From CAWAND01 sp963807065 (GTDB lineage Bacteria > Chloroflexota > Anaerolineae > Anaerolineales > E44-bin32): DNA of 64,000 nt. The notes under the pieces were generated by a model. It did not search any database. It had not been told where the DNA came from and saw nothing but the letters and a program-made list of their open reading frames with translations. Each line of letters starts with the position of its first letter. Position 1 is the first letter of the stretch. Shown here piece after piece: positions 53,415 through 61,612 of the stretch. Made by a program: the position numbers and the translations under genes. The stretch is from NCBI GenBank assembly GCA_963807065.1, contig CAWDZQ010000003.1:868001-932000 (forward strand), given 5' to 3'.

Positions 53415-55412
53415 CTAGTTTCCGGCGGCCCCGTAGGCCGCGCCGATGCGCTCTTCCAGCGGAATGGTCAACAGCTGAGACATACGATCGTCGCCGCTCT
53501 TGCCCCACTGGGTCGGGTCGTAAGGTGCCAGGCCGAGGTCGGCGCGCTTCTTGTCGATATGCGCCAGGGCGCTGGCAACGATTTCCTCGGCGCTGGCGAT
53601 GAATTCGAGCCGGCCGCCGACTTTCTCTTCCCAGCCGTCGGTGATGATCCGGGTGACTTCGTCGGAGCCCTCAACGGGGCTCTCGTGGCCCATGATCACG
53701 TAGGCTCCCGATGCCACAGCGTAGGTAGCGATCGAGATCGCCTTCTCGCTCATCCACTCCGGCGCCATTCCAACGGCGGGGATATCGCTGATATCGTCGC
53801 CGAGGCCGGATTCGGTGGCCATCTGGGCCAGCACTGTCAGAATGCGGGAATTGTCGACGCACGAGCCCATGTGCAATACCGGCGGCATGCCGACGGCTTC
53901 GCACACTTCTCGCAGTCCGGGGCCGGCATGTTCGAAGGCCGCTTCCGGCACCAGGTAGCCCGCCTTGGCGCAGGCGATGGCGCCGCAGCCGGTCTCCACC
54001 ACCAATACGTCGTTCTTCAGGAGTTCGGCGACCACGTCCTGGTGAAGCGCATCGTGCATCACGCGCGGGTTGTTGCAGCCGATGTTGGCCACCACGCCGC
54101 GGATTCGCCCGCTGATGATGGCGTCATTGAGCGGCCGGAACGAGCCGCGGTAGGCGCCCCCCAGGGCGTACTCGATGTACTCGTGTGAGAAGCCGGGGAC
54201 TAGGTCGGAGACCGCATCTGGGATGCGGGTCGTCTGGCGCTCGGGATAGTGATCGATAGCGCGCCTGAGGATTTCCTTGGCGATCTCCATGGCGCGGTGC
54301 TCGTCGAACTCGATATGCGTCGCACCGGTGATCTTCGTCTTGGGTGAGGTGGTGATGATCTCGGTGTGAAACTTTTCCGCCAGCGGCACCAGGGCCTGCA
54401 TGATGCACTGAACATCCACCACCATGGCCTCCACAGCACCGGTCAGGATGGCCAGCTCCTGCTGCAGGAAATTGCCCGCCAGGGGGATCCCTTGGCGCAT
54501 CAGCGTCTCGTTGGCGGTACAGCAAATGCCGCTCAGGTTGATGCCCTTGGCGCCCTTGCTGGCGGCGTACTCCAGCATTTCGGGGTCTTGAGATGCCGCC
54601 ACGATCATCTCCGACAGCGACGGCTCGTGGCCGTGGATGACGATGTTGACTTCATCGTCCTTAAGAATGCCGAGGTTGGCCTGAGCCACCACCGGCGCCG
54701 GGGTTCCGAAGAGAATATCGGACAGATCGGTGCCGAGCATCGATCCGCCCCACCCGTCGCCGAGGGCCGTTCGCATGGCCTGATCGAGGATATGATCGGG
54801 GTCCTGGTCGTTCCCCATGTGAGTACGGTGCAGGGTCTCAACAATCTCACGGTCGATATTGCGCGGGCCGATCCCCAGATCCTTCCAGATCTTTTGACGT
54901 TTCTCGGGCGCCCGCTGCAGGTAAATCACATGGCCCTCGGGCTTGCCAAACTCGGCCAGTGCAGCCTTGGCGACGTCTTCGGCCAGTTCGTTCACCGGCC
55001 GGTCGAGGCCGCCGATCCCAAGATAGCCGGCGACTTCGCGCAGCTTACCCGGATCACGGATTTCGTAATCCGGCGCTTCGCCGCGCGCGGCTGCCAGCAG
55101 CGTGTATGCCAGGTCGCGTCCATGGTCGGAATGAGCCGCCGCGCCGGCAGCGACCATGCGGGCGAAGTTGCGAGCGACCACGGTGCCGATCGTGGCGCCG
55201 CACACGCCCGTCTGCCCTTCCTTAACCAGCCGGCAGGGGCCCATCGAGCACGCCCGGCAGCACAAACCGTCCTTGCCAATCGGGCAGGCCGCCATCGCAT
55301 CGGCGCGCGAGAAAGCTGTTTCGTACCCGCCCTCGAGGGCGAATTCAAGCAGTTCGACGGCTGCCTGGTCCCGACTTGATTCTTGCGGTGTTCTGGTCTT
55401 CCTGGCCATCAT
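53415..55412 (-). CDS. cooS: Carbon monoxide dehydrogenase catalytic subunit
   Basis: This enzyme reduces CO2 to CO at the Ni-Fe-S C-cluster. N-terminal Cys motifs CPIGKDGLCCRACSMGPC (about 43-60) and GVCGA (about 70) hold the B and D clusters. SGICCTANE, ANIGCNN, ETGCGAIACAKAGY and MGSCVDNSRI are C-cluster segments in order. The 665-residue length is normal for the ACS-associated form (AcsA). The GGGAGGCGGG site precedes two adjacent ATGs. It lies upstream of acsB, forming the CODH/ACS core. Confidence 0.96.
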   Translation of the reverse strand: MMARKTRTPQESSRDQAAVELLEFALEGGYETAFSRADAMAACPIGKDGLCCRACSMGPCRLVKEGQTGVCGATIGTVVARNFARMVAAGAAAHSDHGRDLAYTLLAAARGEAPDYEIRDPGKLREVAGYLGIGGLDRPVNELAEDVAKAALAEFGKPEGHVIYLQRAPEKRQKIWKDLGIGPRNIDREIVETLHRTHMGNDQDPDHILDQAMRTALGDGWGGSMLGTDLSDILFGTPAPVVAQANLGILKDDEVNIVIHGHEPSLSEMIVAASQDPEMLEYAASKGAKGINLSGICCTANETLMRQGIPLAGNFLQQELAILTGAVEAMVVDVQCIMQALVPLAEKFHTEIITTSPKTKITGATHIEFDEHRAMEIAKEILRRAIDHYPERQTTRIPDAVSDLVPGFSHEYIEYALGGAYRGSFRPLNDAIISGRIRGVVANIGCNNPRVMHDALHQDVVAELLKNDVLVVETGCGAIACAKAGYLVPEAAFEHAGPGLREVCEAVGMPPVLHMGSCVDNSRILTVLAQMATESGLGDDISDIPAVGMAPEWMSEKAISIATYAVASGAYVIMGHESPVEGSDEVTRIITDGWEEKVGGRLEFIASAEEIVASALAHIDKKRADLGLAPYDPTQWGKSGDDRMSQLLTIPLEERIGAAYGAAGN

Positions 55413-55426
55413 CCCGCCTCCCTTTC

Positions 55427-55762
55427 CTAATACCGGCGATGCTCGCCGGACATCTCCAGATCGGCCTGATTGGTCTGACTGACCCGCTGATCAAACTTCA
55501 TCCACTGAGGATCGCGGCCGATCTTTTCGCGCTGAACCAGGATCGGCACCTCGGCCGCGCCGACGGGATAGCCCGCCCCGACGATGGTGCCCTCGATGGT
55601 GCTGGCATCCGTCTTCTGCGGATCGAAGGTGACGACGGCTTGCCGCCAGGCGGAACTGGCGTAGACCTCCGTCACACCCTCGAGCGCAAGCAAGGCATCG
55701 CGCAGGATCATGACGTGATGGTCCGCGTAGAGCGTCGGCAGGTCGAGAACGAGCTTCTCCAT
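55427..55762 (-). CDS. HMA-fold protein lacking the metal-binding CxxC
   Basis: The first 75 residues follow the heavy-metal-associated (ferredoxin-like) pattern: a VLDLPTLYADHH strand-loop, ALLALEGVTEVYAS, AVVTFDPQKTDASTI and GAGYPVG. The loop where CxxC should be reads ADHHV, so metal would have to bind through His/Asp or not at all. A tail of about 35 polar residues follows. The Met at 55762 has GAAGGAG nine bases upstream; the frame to 55948 is otherwise unrelated. Immediate linkage to cooS suggests a role in nickel delivery or CODH assembly (inference). Confidence 0.72.
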   Translation of the reverse strand: MEKLVLDLPTLYADHHVMILRDALLALEGVTEVYASSAWRQAVVTFDPQKTDASTIEGTIVGAGYPVGAAEVPILVQREKIGRDPQWMKFDQRVSQTNQADLEMSGEHRRY

Positions 55763-55803
55763 GATTCCCATCTCCTTCGGGCCCTCAGTCCCTCTCAAGC
55801 GAG

Positions 55804-56589
55804 TCAGTCGACGAAACCGTCCGGTCTGAAGTAGCCCGGGCGGACGTGTTCGCCCAGCGCCTGTCGAAACGCCTTCTTTACGATGTTGCCAGACACATGC
55901 ATCAGCGTGTCCTGATAATCTCGGTCGATGTTCATGCTCGCCAGACACGGATAGTGGTGGTGCATCAAGGCCGCCGCCTCCGGCGCGTCAGCTGCAGGGA
56001 GGCCCACCAGTTCCTCAGCGATCGACAGGGTGCAGCCGCAGGCGGCATGCCTGACCACCGCCACCTTCGAGATGCGGCCGTTGTCGACCTCGATCTCGAC
56101 CTTCGGCTGTCCAAACCGCGCCGCGAATCTCTGAATGATCGGATCGTCGTAAGGTGTAACCAAGGGGTAACAATTGACGGTTTCCTGGGTGAGAGAACAG
56201 AAGGGTTTGGGGAAGACCGACGGCACATCCATAGCCGCCAGCCACCCCTTGAGCTGGTTCGCCAAGCCCTCCGGCAGCGCCGTTTCGCGATCGATCGGGG
56301 CGAGGACGGCCTTGGCCCCACTCATGCGAGCGGCGTCCGGCACAAGCTGCGCCAGGCCCGGTGTGTCGCCAAGCGCCAACAACAGATCGGCTTGTGGAAG
56401 CGTTTCTGGGAGGAAGTCAGCCGGATCGTCCACCACCGGCGGAATGGCTCCAGGGGCCGACCAGGTGTTGATCTGCCAATCCGGGGTTTCGACGCGCAAA
56501 TTCGCCACGATTCGCTCTCCCCATAGACCTTGGGTAAGAGCGAGAAGTCTGAAGGTCCCCTCCCATGCACCAGGAAGACCTACCGACAT
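55804..56589 (-). CDS. DUF166-family protein
   Basis: This 261-residue protein has the DUF166 signature in its second half: KPFCSLTQETVN (about 128-139), an ACGCTLSIAEELVG block (about 184-197) and HHHYPCLASMNIDRDY (about 209-224). The Cys/His density suggests metal or Fe-S binding. The family is best known from methanogens, with no established reaction that I can name. It is the first gene of the acs operon, directly under the predicted promoter and operators, which ties it to CODH/ACS function or assembly. Confidence 0.82.
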   Translation of the reverse strand: MSVGLPGAWEGTFRLLALTQGLWGERIVANLRVETPDWQINTWSAPGAIPPVVDDPADFLPETLPQADLLLALGDTPGLAQLVPDAARMSGAKAVLAPIDRETALPEGLANQLKGWLAAMDVPSVFPKPFCSLTQETVNCYPLVTPYDDPIIQRFAARFGQPKVEIEVDNGRISKVAVVRHAACGCTLSIAEELVGLPAADAPEAAALMHHHYPCLASMNIDRDYQDTLMHVSGNIVKKAFRQALGEHVRPGYFRPDGFVD

Positions 56590-56628
56590 ATCCCCTCACA
56601 AGGAGCTGCACCCGGTTGGACGCCTTGA

Positions 56629-56656
56629 CTATTAAGTATTGAAACGCAGGCTGTAA
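56629..56656 (-). promoter_or_regulatory. Possible promoter of the acs operon
   Basis: On the minus strand TTACAG (56656-56651) and TAATAG (56634-56629) are spaced 16 bases, about 40 bases upstream of the first start codon. The operator at 56703-56720 would centre near -90 relative to the predicted start. Assigned by eye only. Confidence 0.35.
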
Positions 56657-56702
56657 TCCTGTAGTGGGGAAAGTCACCCCTTACCCTAGTCAGTCGTCCC
56701 GA

Positions 56703-56720
56703 TTGTGCAATTCAGCACAA
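56703..56720. promoter_or_regulatory. Variant Rex/Crp-like palindrome upstream of the acs operon
   Basis: TTGTGC-N6-GCACAA, a perfect 6-bp inverted repeat. It keeps the size and symmetry of the other operators but replaces A/T by C/G at the sixth position. Confidence 0.45.
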
Positions 56721-56896
56721 GAGGAGGGCGGGACGCATCTCGGGGAAGGGCCAGGACCTGGAGAGCGCCGTCTCGGGGCGCGATTGACCGCTGTGCTACA
56801 CCAAAGCACGGGGTCCAGCCGGATAGGCTCCCTGGCTGGGTAGCCGGGGCCTATCCGGGAGAGGCGTATTTTCGGCCGGTTCACGCGGACCGGAAA

Positions 56897-56914
56897 TTGT
56901 GAATTCTTTCACAA
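56897..56914. promoter_or_regulatory. Rex-consensus operator upstream of the acs operon
   Basis: TTGTGAATTCTTTCACAA matches TTGTGAA-N4-TTCACAA at every fixed position. It lies between the 3' end of the homocysteine methyltransferase gene and the acs operon, 308 bases upstream of the first acs start codon. Confidence 0.65.
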
Positions 56915-56996
56915 GAGCCGATGCCACATGTCACTACGGCGACGAGGCAATGGCGCTACTCAGAGCTCTTGCGCAGGGCCGGCGGTCGGGGCCGTT

Positions 56997-57902
56997 TCAA
57001 TCCGTGTGCGCGGCCCCAGCCAGGGCACGCTGCATGGCGCGAATATGCTCGGGTGTGCTTCCACAGCAGCCGCCGATGATTCCGGCGCCAAGCTCCCGCG
57101 CCCGGAGGGCGTACTCGCCCATCGCCTCGGGGGTGGCGTCGTAGTGGACGACATCGTCATCCCCCAGGTGGGGCAGCCCGGCGTTGGCTTTGGCCACCAG
57201 GCGGCATCCGGGGGCTTGATCGCGCATCTTCTCTACCACGGTCAGGATTTCCACCACGCCATTGCCGCAGTTCCCGCCCAGGGCAGCCAGGCCCAAACCC
57301 GCCAGCGCTTCGCTCGCCTGCTCCGGGGTGGTGCCCATCATCGTGCGACCCTTGGTATCGAAGGTCATGGTGGCCACAATGGAGGCGTCAGGCGCGACGC
57401 TTCGAATGCCCTCAACGGCCGCACGCACCTCTTCGACGTCGTACATGGTCTCGATCCAGAAAGTATCAATCCCTGCGGCGCTCATCGCCTCGGCCTGATC
57501 CCGGAAGGCGTGCACCGCATCTGCGTAGGCCAGGTCTCCCAGCGGCGCCATGACCAGGCCCGTGGGGCCCATGTCACCGGCCACCACCACGTCTCGTTTT
57601 GCCTCCCCAGCCACATCGACCGCCAGTTGGGCACCAAGCCGGTTCAGCTCGGCGGCCTGCCCGCCCAAGTCTTGGAGGGCCAGCCTCAAGCGGTTGCCGC
57701 TGAAGGTATTGGTCAGAATGATCTGCGCCCCCGCCTCGATGTAGGCGCGGTGGACAGCTTTGACCTCGTCGGGGTGAGTGGCGTTCCACAACATCGGCAA
57801 GTCGCCCCCTTCCAGCCCCATGTCCATCAACACCGTCCCCATGGCGCCATCTGCCAGGACCGGTGCACCGCCCGCCAAAAGAGACTCCAGGGTTGTCCTC
57901 AT
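56997..57902 (-). CDS. Homocysteine S-methyltransferase family protein
   Basis: This is a zinc-dependent methyltransferase of the BHMT/MetH N-terminal family, which methylates homocysteine to methionine. It has LADGAMGTVL (about 15-24), ILTNTFSGNRLRL (about 62-74), GGNCGNG (first Zn Cys, about 212) and GGCCGSTPEH (Cys pair, about 279-288). The Met at 57902 starts the fold behind a GGGAGAGGGAA region; the frame to 57953 is Gly/Pro-rich. No MetH cobalamin domains are attached. Being stand-alone and divergent to MetF, it may take methyl groups from a corrinoid or S-methylmethionine; the donor is unknown. Confidence 0.9.
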   Translation of the reverse strand: MRTTLESLLAGGAPVLADGAMGTVLMDMGLEGGDLPMLWNATHPDEVKAVHRAYIEAGAQIILTNTFSGNRLRLALQDLGGQAAELNRLGAQLAVDVAGEAKRDVVVAGDMGPTGLVMAPLGDLAYADAVHAFRDQAEAMSAAGIDTFWIETMYDVEEVRAAVEGIRSVAPDASIVATMTFDTKGRTMMGTTPEQASEALAGLGLAALGGNCGNGVVEILTVVEKMRDQAPGCRLVAKANAGLPHLGDDDVVHYDATPEAMGEYALRARELGAGIIGGCCGSTPEHIRAMQRALAGAAHTD

Positions 57903-58311
57903 CTCAACATTCCCTCTCCCGGGCGGCACGCCTCCCTCGGCGCAGCCACCCACAGGGTCGTCCGCCCATCACCGCCATTATCTTCCACGCCGGCCGGCAG
58001 GTAAAGGTGACAAAGGAGGGGAATCTTTTCCCGGGGCCGGGATCGCCGCCGATCCGGCCTTTCACCGTGGCAGGCCGGACGACACGGTGGCGCCCCTAGA
58101 GAGCGGCTGCCGGCGCTATCCCCGAGCGCGCGACCGTGACATTCGAACAACTCAGGCAAGTACATTCGCAAGTTGACAAGCGGTTCCCCCGAGCCCTAGG
58201 ATGGTACAGGCGTTTTGCGCGCCAGTGCCGTCCGTCCTTGTCTGGGCAGCGCGCTGCCCCGAGCGGAAGCAGGGCCGGGAAGTTAAGGGTTCGCCCAAGA
58301 CGGAGCCTGCC
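57903..58311. other. Divergent promoter region between the homocysteine methyltransferase and MetF genes
   Basis: This 409-base region has no recognisable gene. I looked for cobalamin- and SAM-type riboswitch elements near both starts and did not see a convincing one. It should contain both promoters, but I cannot place them. Confidence 0.4.
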
Positions 58312-59805
58312 ATGCCAGTCTTCTCCCCGCGCCGTTACCAACCCCCCTTCTACCCCCTGCGACGAGACGATATCGCCCCCTGGGTGTGGGCGTTCACGGT
58401 CGCCGAGCGCAACCTGAAGAGCGTGCTGTTCGGCTGCCGGATGTGTGGCAACTGCCTGCTTCAGGAGACGGCCTTCGTCTGCCCCCTCACCTGCCCCAAG
58501 GGTCTGAGAAACGGCCTGTGTGGAGGCGCGTCGGAGGACCACTGCGAGGTGGACCCCACGCGCCCATGCACGTGGTTCATGATCTACCGGCGGGCCGAAC
58601 GGCTGGGGATGCTGGACAAGCTGCTCGAGGTCAACCCGCCCATCGACGGGTCTCGCGCCGGGCACGAAACCTGGCTGGACCTGATCCGCTTCTATCGGGA
58701 ACGGAAGCAGGGGCCCTACCCGCAGCATTTCATCACTGATCGAGAGCGGTTCAATCGCCAATGGGAAGCGTTCTTCCGCGATCTTCGCCAGCCGGATTGG
58801 TGGCAGGGCGACGCCGAATACCATGCGCCGGTCTATGAGGCGCCGGCGTCCTTTCTGGAGGCGAGCCTCAGGACGGGTCGCTTTGTGGTCACGGCAGAGA
58901 TCGCACCCCCGCTGGGCGCCTCAGGAGACATCATCCGCAAGAAGGTCGGCTGGCTCTCCGGGTACGTCACGGCCGCCAATTTCACCGATAATGCCTCCGC
59001 TTCTGCCCGCATGAACAGCCTCGCCGCCAGCCACATGTGCCTCGAGGCAGGGCTCGAGCCGGTGATGCAGCTTCAGACCCGCGATCGGACGCGCACGGTG
59101 CTTCAATCCGACGCGATGGGCGCCGCCGGGCTGGGCATCCACAACATCCTTTGCCTGAGCGGGGATCACCATCGGTTTGGCCCCGACCCCATCGCCAAGC
59201 CGGATCAGTTTGACATGGACGCCGTCCAATTGGTTTGGATGCTGCGACGGATGCGGGATGAACATATCTATCTGGACGGCCGGGGGATCAAGCAGCCGCC
59301 GATGTTCTTCCTGGGGGCGGCCGGATCGCCCTACGGCGCCCTGCCCCAATATGAGGCCATTCGCGCCGAGAAGAAGATCAATGCCGGGGCACAATTCATT
59401 CAAACTCAGCCCGTGTTCGACTATGACGGATTCGTAAGCTGGCTGGAAGCGCTCGACAAGCGCAATCTGCTCGACAAGGTCTACGTCCTGGCCGGGATTG
59501 TCCCCCTGAAGAGCGCTAATGCCGCCCATTTCATGGCCGATAGCGTCCCGGGGGTTAAGATCCCCGACGAGTTGATCCGGCGTATGGACCAGGCCGAAGG
59601 TAAGGAAGCGCAGCAGGAGACAGGTGTGGCGATCGCGTTGGAGATCATCGAGAAGCTTAAGGCCACGCCTGGCATTTCAGGGATCCACGTGATGGCCGTC
59701 CATTGGGAGGACATCGTCGCCCGGTTGGTGACGGAAGCCGGCCTTCCGCTGCCTCTGGCTTCGGAATCAGGGATCATCCAGGAAGCGGCCATCCCCGGGG
59801 CCTAG
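58312..59805 (+). CDS. metF: Methylene-THF reductase fused to an N-terminal MetV-like Cys domain
   Basis: The C-terminal part (about 170-497) is the MetF flavin barrel: FVVTAEIAPPLG (about 175), ANFTDNASA, LCLSGDHH (about 280) and FIQTQPVFDYDGF. It reduces methylene-THF to methyl-THF. The N-terminal 110 residues form the Cys-rich MTHFR_C/MetV-type domain, with Cys at about 42, 45, 48, 57, 61, 70, 78 and 86. In many acetogens MetV and MetF are separate subunits; here they are one chain. The frame extends to 58201, but Met 58312 begins the conserved sequence behind a GGAG site. Confidence 0.93.
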   Translation: MPVFSPRRYQPPFYPLRRDDIAPWVWAFTVAERNLKSVLFGCRMCGNCLLQETAFVCPLTCPKGLRNGLCGGASEDHCEVDPTRPCTWFMIYRRAERLGMLDKLLEVNPPIDGSRAGHETWLDLIRFYRERKQGPYPQHFITDRERFNRQWEAFFRDLRQPDWWQGDAEYHAPVYEAPASFLEASLRTGRFVVTAEIAPPLGASGDIIRKKVGWLSGYVTAANFTDNASASARMNSLAASHMCLEAGLEPVMQLQTRDRTRTVLQSDAMGAAGLGIHNILCLSGDHHRFGPDPIAKPDQFDMDAVQLVWMLRRMRDEHIYLDGRGIKQPPMFFLGAAGSPYGALPQYEAIRAEKKINAGAQFIQTQPVFDYDGFVSWLEALDKRNLLDKVYVLAGIVPLKSANAAHFMADSVPGVKIPDELIRRMDQAEGKEAQQETGVAIALEIIEKLKATPGISGIHVMAVHWEDIVARLVTEAGLPLPLASESGIIQEAAIPGA

Positions 59806-59863
59806 CGGCTCTTTGTATCGGAAGGCGGCCGGGCAGGTCGCTTCCGACGCACACACGATAGCC

Positions 59864-59892
59864 AACCCCCGGCAAATTCATGGCCGGGGGTT
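59864..59892 (+). terminator. Rho-independent terminator after metF
   Basis: Perfect 10-bp stem AACCCCCGGC / GCCGGGGGTT with a 9-base loop, followed by CTCATTTTCC. It starts 58 bases after the metF stop. The stem would also form on the minus strand, where the GltD-like gene ends at 60004, so it may serve both. Confidence 0.75.
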
Positions 59893-60003
59893 CTCATTTT
59901 CCGCCGACGCGGCAGGCTGAGCGACGTTGTGGCAATGCCAGCGTCAGGGTTCACATGCTCGAACGAAGGCTATGGCGGCTGGCATCGCCTCGCCAACCCA
60001 CGC

Positions 60004-61440
60004 TCATTCTGAACCTGAATCCGCTCGAAGATACTCGTCGATGGCCGCGGCCGCACGATGGCCGGCCACCATGGCCGTCCCCACCAGGTCTGGGCCAGAA
60101 ACTGCGTCTCCCCCGGCAAACACTCCGGGCCGGGAGGTGGCGCCGGTTTCATCGTCGATCATGATCAACCCGCCCCGCTGTGTTTCCAGCCCTGGCGTGG
60201 CAGCCGGCAGGGTCTCGTCGGCCCAATAGCCCAGGGCCAGGATGACGGTGTCGGCCGGCAGGGTGAACTCACTCCCCTCGATCGGGACGGGCCGTGGGCG
60301 ACCGCTGGAGTCGGGCTCTCCCAGTTCGCACACCAGGCATTCGACCTGGGCCACGCGGCCGTCCGGTCCGGGGATGAAGCGCACCGGTTGGGTGAGGTAC
60401 TTGAACAGCGCGCCTTCTTCCTCGGCCAACCGGCGGTCATGGGGGCTGCCGGGCATCTCCTGCTCCGTACGCCGGTAGACGCAGGTCACTTCCTCCACGC
60501 CCAGCCGCAGCGCCGTGCGCATGCAGTCGGAGGCGGTGTCCCCTCCGCCGACGACCACCAGCCGGCGCCCCAGCCCATCGATTTCGCCGAAACCAGAGGC
60601 TAAGGAAGCATGGTCGACCTTCGCCTGGTATAGGAAATCGCTGGCCTGAATCACCCCAGGCAGATCGACGCCAGGCGCTTTCAGGCTTGTGTCCTTCCAG
60701 GTTCCGACCGCCAGATAGACCGCGTCAAAGCCACCTTCGAACAAGTCATCTACGGAAGGTGCCTTGCCGATCTCGGTCGCCAGCTCGAACTTGACGCCGA
60801 CGTCGAGCAGGTCCTGAACACGGCGCTCGACGATCTGGACCGGGAGCTTGAAGTCCGGGATCCCGTAGCGAAGCAGCCCGCCGGGGGCCGGGTTCTTGTC
60901 GAAGACCGTGACCTGGTGGCCAGTCTGGCGCAGCCGCGCGGCGCAGGCCAGACCGGAAGGGCCTGCCCCCACGATCGCCACCCGCTTTCCGGTTTCTTCG
61001 CCTGAGGTCGGGCTCACCCCGTTGTGCGCCCGGGCGAAGTCAGAGACAAAGGCCTCCAATTGGCCGGTGTAGACCGGCAGCCCACGCTTGTTGCGCACGC
61101 AGGCCCCCTGGCACAGATCCTCGTGCGGGCACACCCGACCGCAAATCTCGGGCAGGGTGCTGGTGCGGTGGTAGACCTCGGCCGCCGCCAAGAAGTCACC
61201 TTCCTCGATCAACCACAGCGCTTCGGAGATATCATTGCCGGCAGGACACGCCTTCTGGCACGGCGCCGGATCAGGACAGTGAATGCATACAGCGGCGATA
61301 GCTTGGGCCTCCTGAGGCGTCAACCCCATCAACGCTGGCCGGAAGTCGTGGATGCGCTCGGCCACGGGCCGCAGCTCTGGGCTGGGCGGGACGGCTTGCA
61401 GACGTGCTTTGCGATCCACCGGCGGCCTCTCAACGTTCAT
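60004..61440 (-). CDS. GltD/NfnB-like NAD(P)-linked Fe-S flavoprotein
   Basis: This 478-residue protein resembles the glutamate synthase small subunit and NfnB. The N-terminal Fer4_20 domain has CIHCPDPAPCQKACP (about 53-67) and ICGRVCPHEDLCQGAC (about 99-114). FAD motif VAIVGAGPSGLACA is at about 149-162, NAD(P) motif VVVGGGDTASDCM at about 299-311, and FAD-closing GVFAGGDAVSGPDLV near the C-terminus. ATG 61440 with GGAGGAAA is preferred over 61518. No gltB or nfnA is adjacent, so it may work with another electron carrier. A Rex/Crp-like palindrome lies about 100 bases upstream. Confidence 0.9.
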   Translation of the reverse strand: MNVERPPVDRKARLQAVPPSPELRPVAERIHDFRPALMGLTPQEAQAIAAVCIHCPDPAPCQKACPAGNDISEALWLIEEGDFLAAAEVYHRTSTLPEICGRVCPHEDLCQGACVRNKRGLPVYTGQLEAFVSDFARAHNGVSPTSGEETGKRVAIVGAGPSGLACAARLRQTGHQVTVFDKNPAPGGLLRYGIPDFKLPVQIVERRVQDLLDVGVKFELATEIGKAPSVDDLFEGGFDAVYLAVGTWKDTSLKAPGVDLPGVIQASDFLYQAKVDHASLASGFGEIDGLGRRLVVVGGGDTASDCMRTALRLGVEEVTCVYRRTEQEMPGSPHDRRLAEEEGALFKYLTQPVRFIPGPDGRVAQVECLVCELGEPDSSGRPRPVPIEGSEFTLPADTVILALGYWADETLPAATPGLETQRGGLIMIDDETGATSRPGVFAGGDAVSGPDLVGTAMVAGHRAAAAIDEYLRADSGSE

Positions 61441-61531
61441 GTGATTTCCTCCAGCATAGGCGCAGACGGAAATTCCCCCTTGATCGTAGGGCGCGCGCCG
61501 CCAGGGCTGAAGCTTCACTTGTCATCTGAAC

Positions 61532-61549
61532 TTGTGAAATTTGTCACTA
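61532..61549. promoter_or_regulatory. Rex/Crp-like palindrome upstream of the GltD-like gene
   Basis: TTGTGAAATTTGTCACTA: left half perfect, right half with two departures from the Rex consensus. It lies 92-109 bases upstream of the start codon at 61440. Confidence 0.5.
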
Positions 61550-61612
61550 ATGGGCCGGGCTTCTACGACACGGCGCCAAGCCCGGCATGTCCGTCCGCCG
61601 CCCGGGTGCCGC

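Noticed and set aside
57903..58311. Cobalamin or SAM riboswitch upstream of the homocysteine methyltransferase or MetF genes
   Set aside because: Expected from gene content, but no conserved B12-box-like or SAM-core sequence was seen in the gap.
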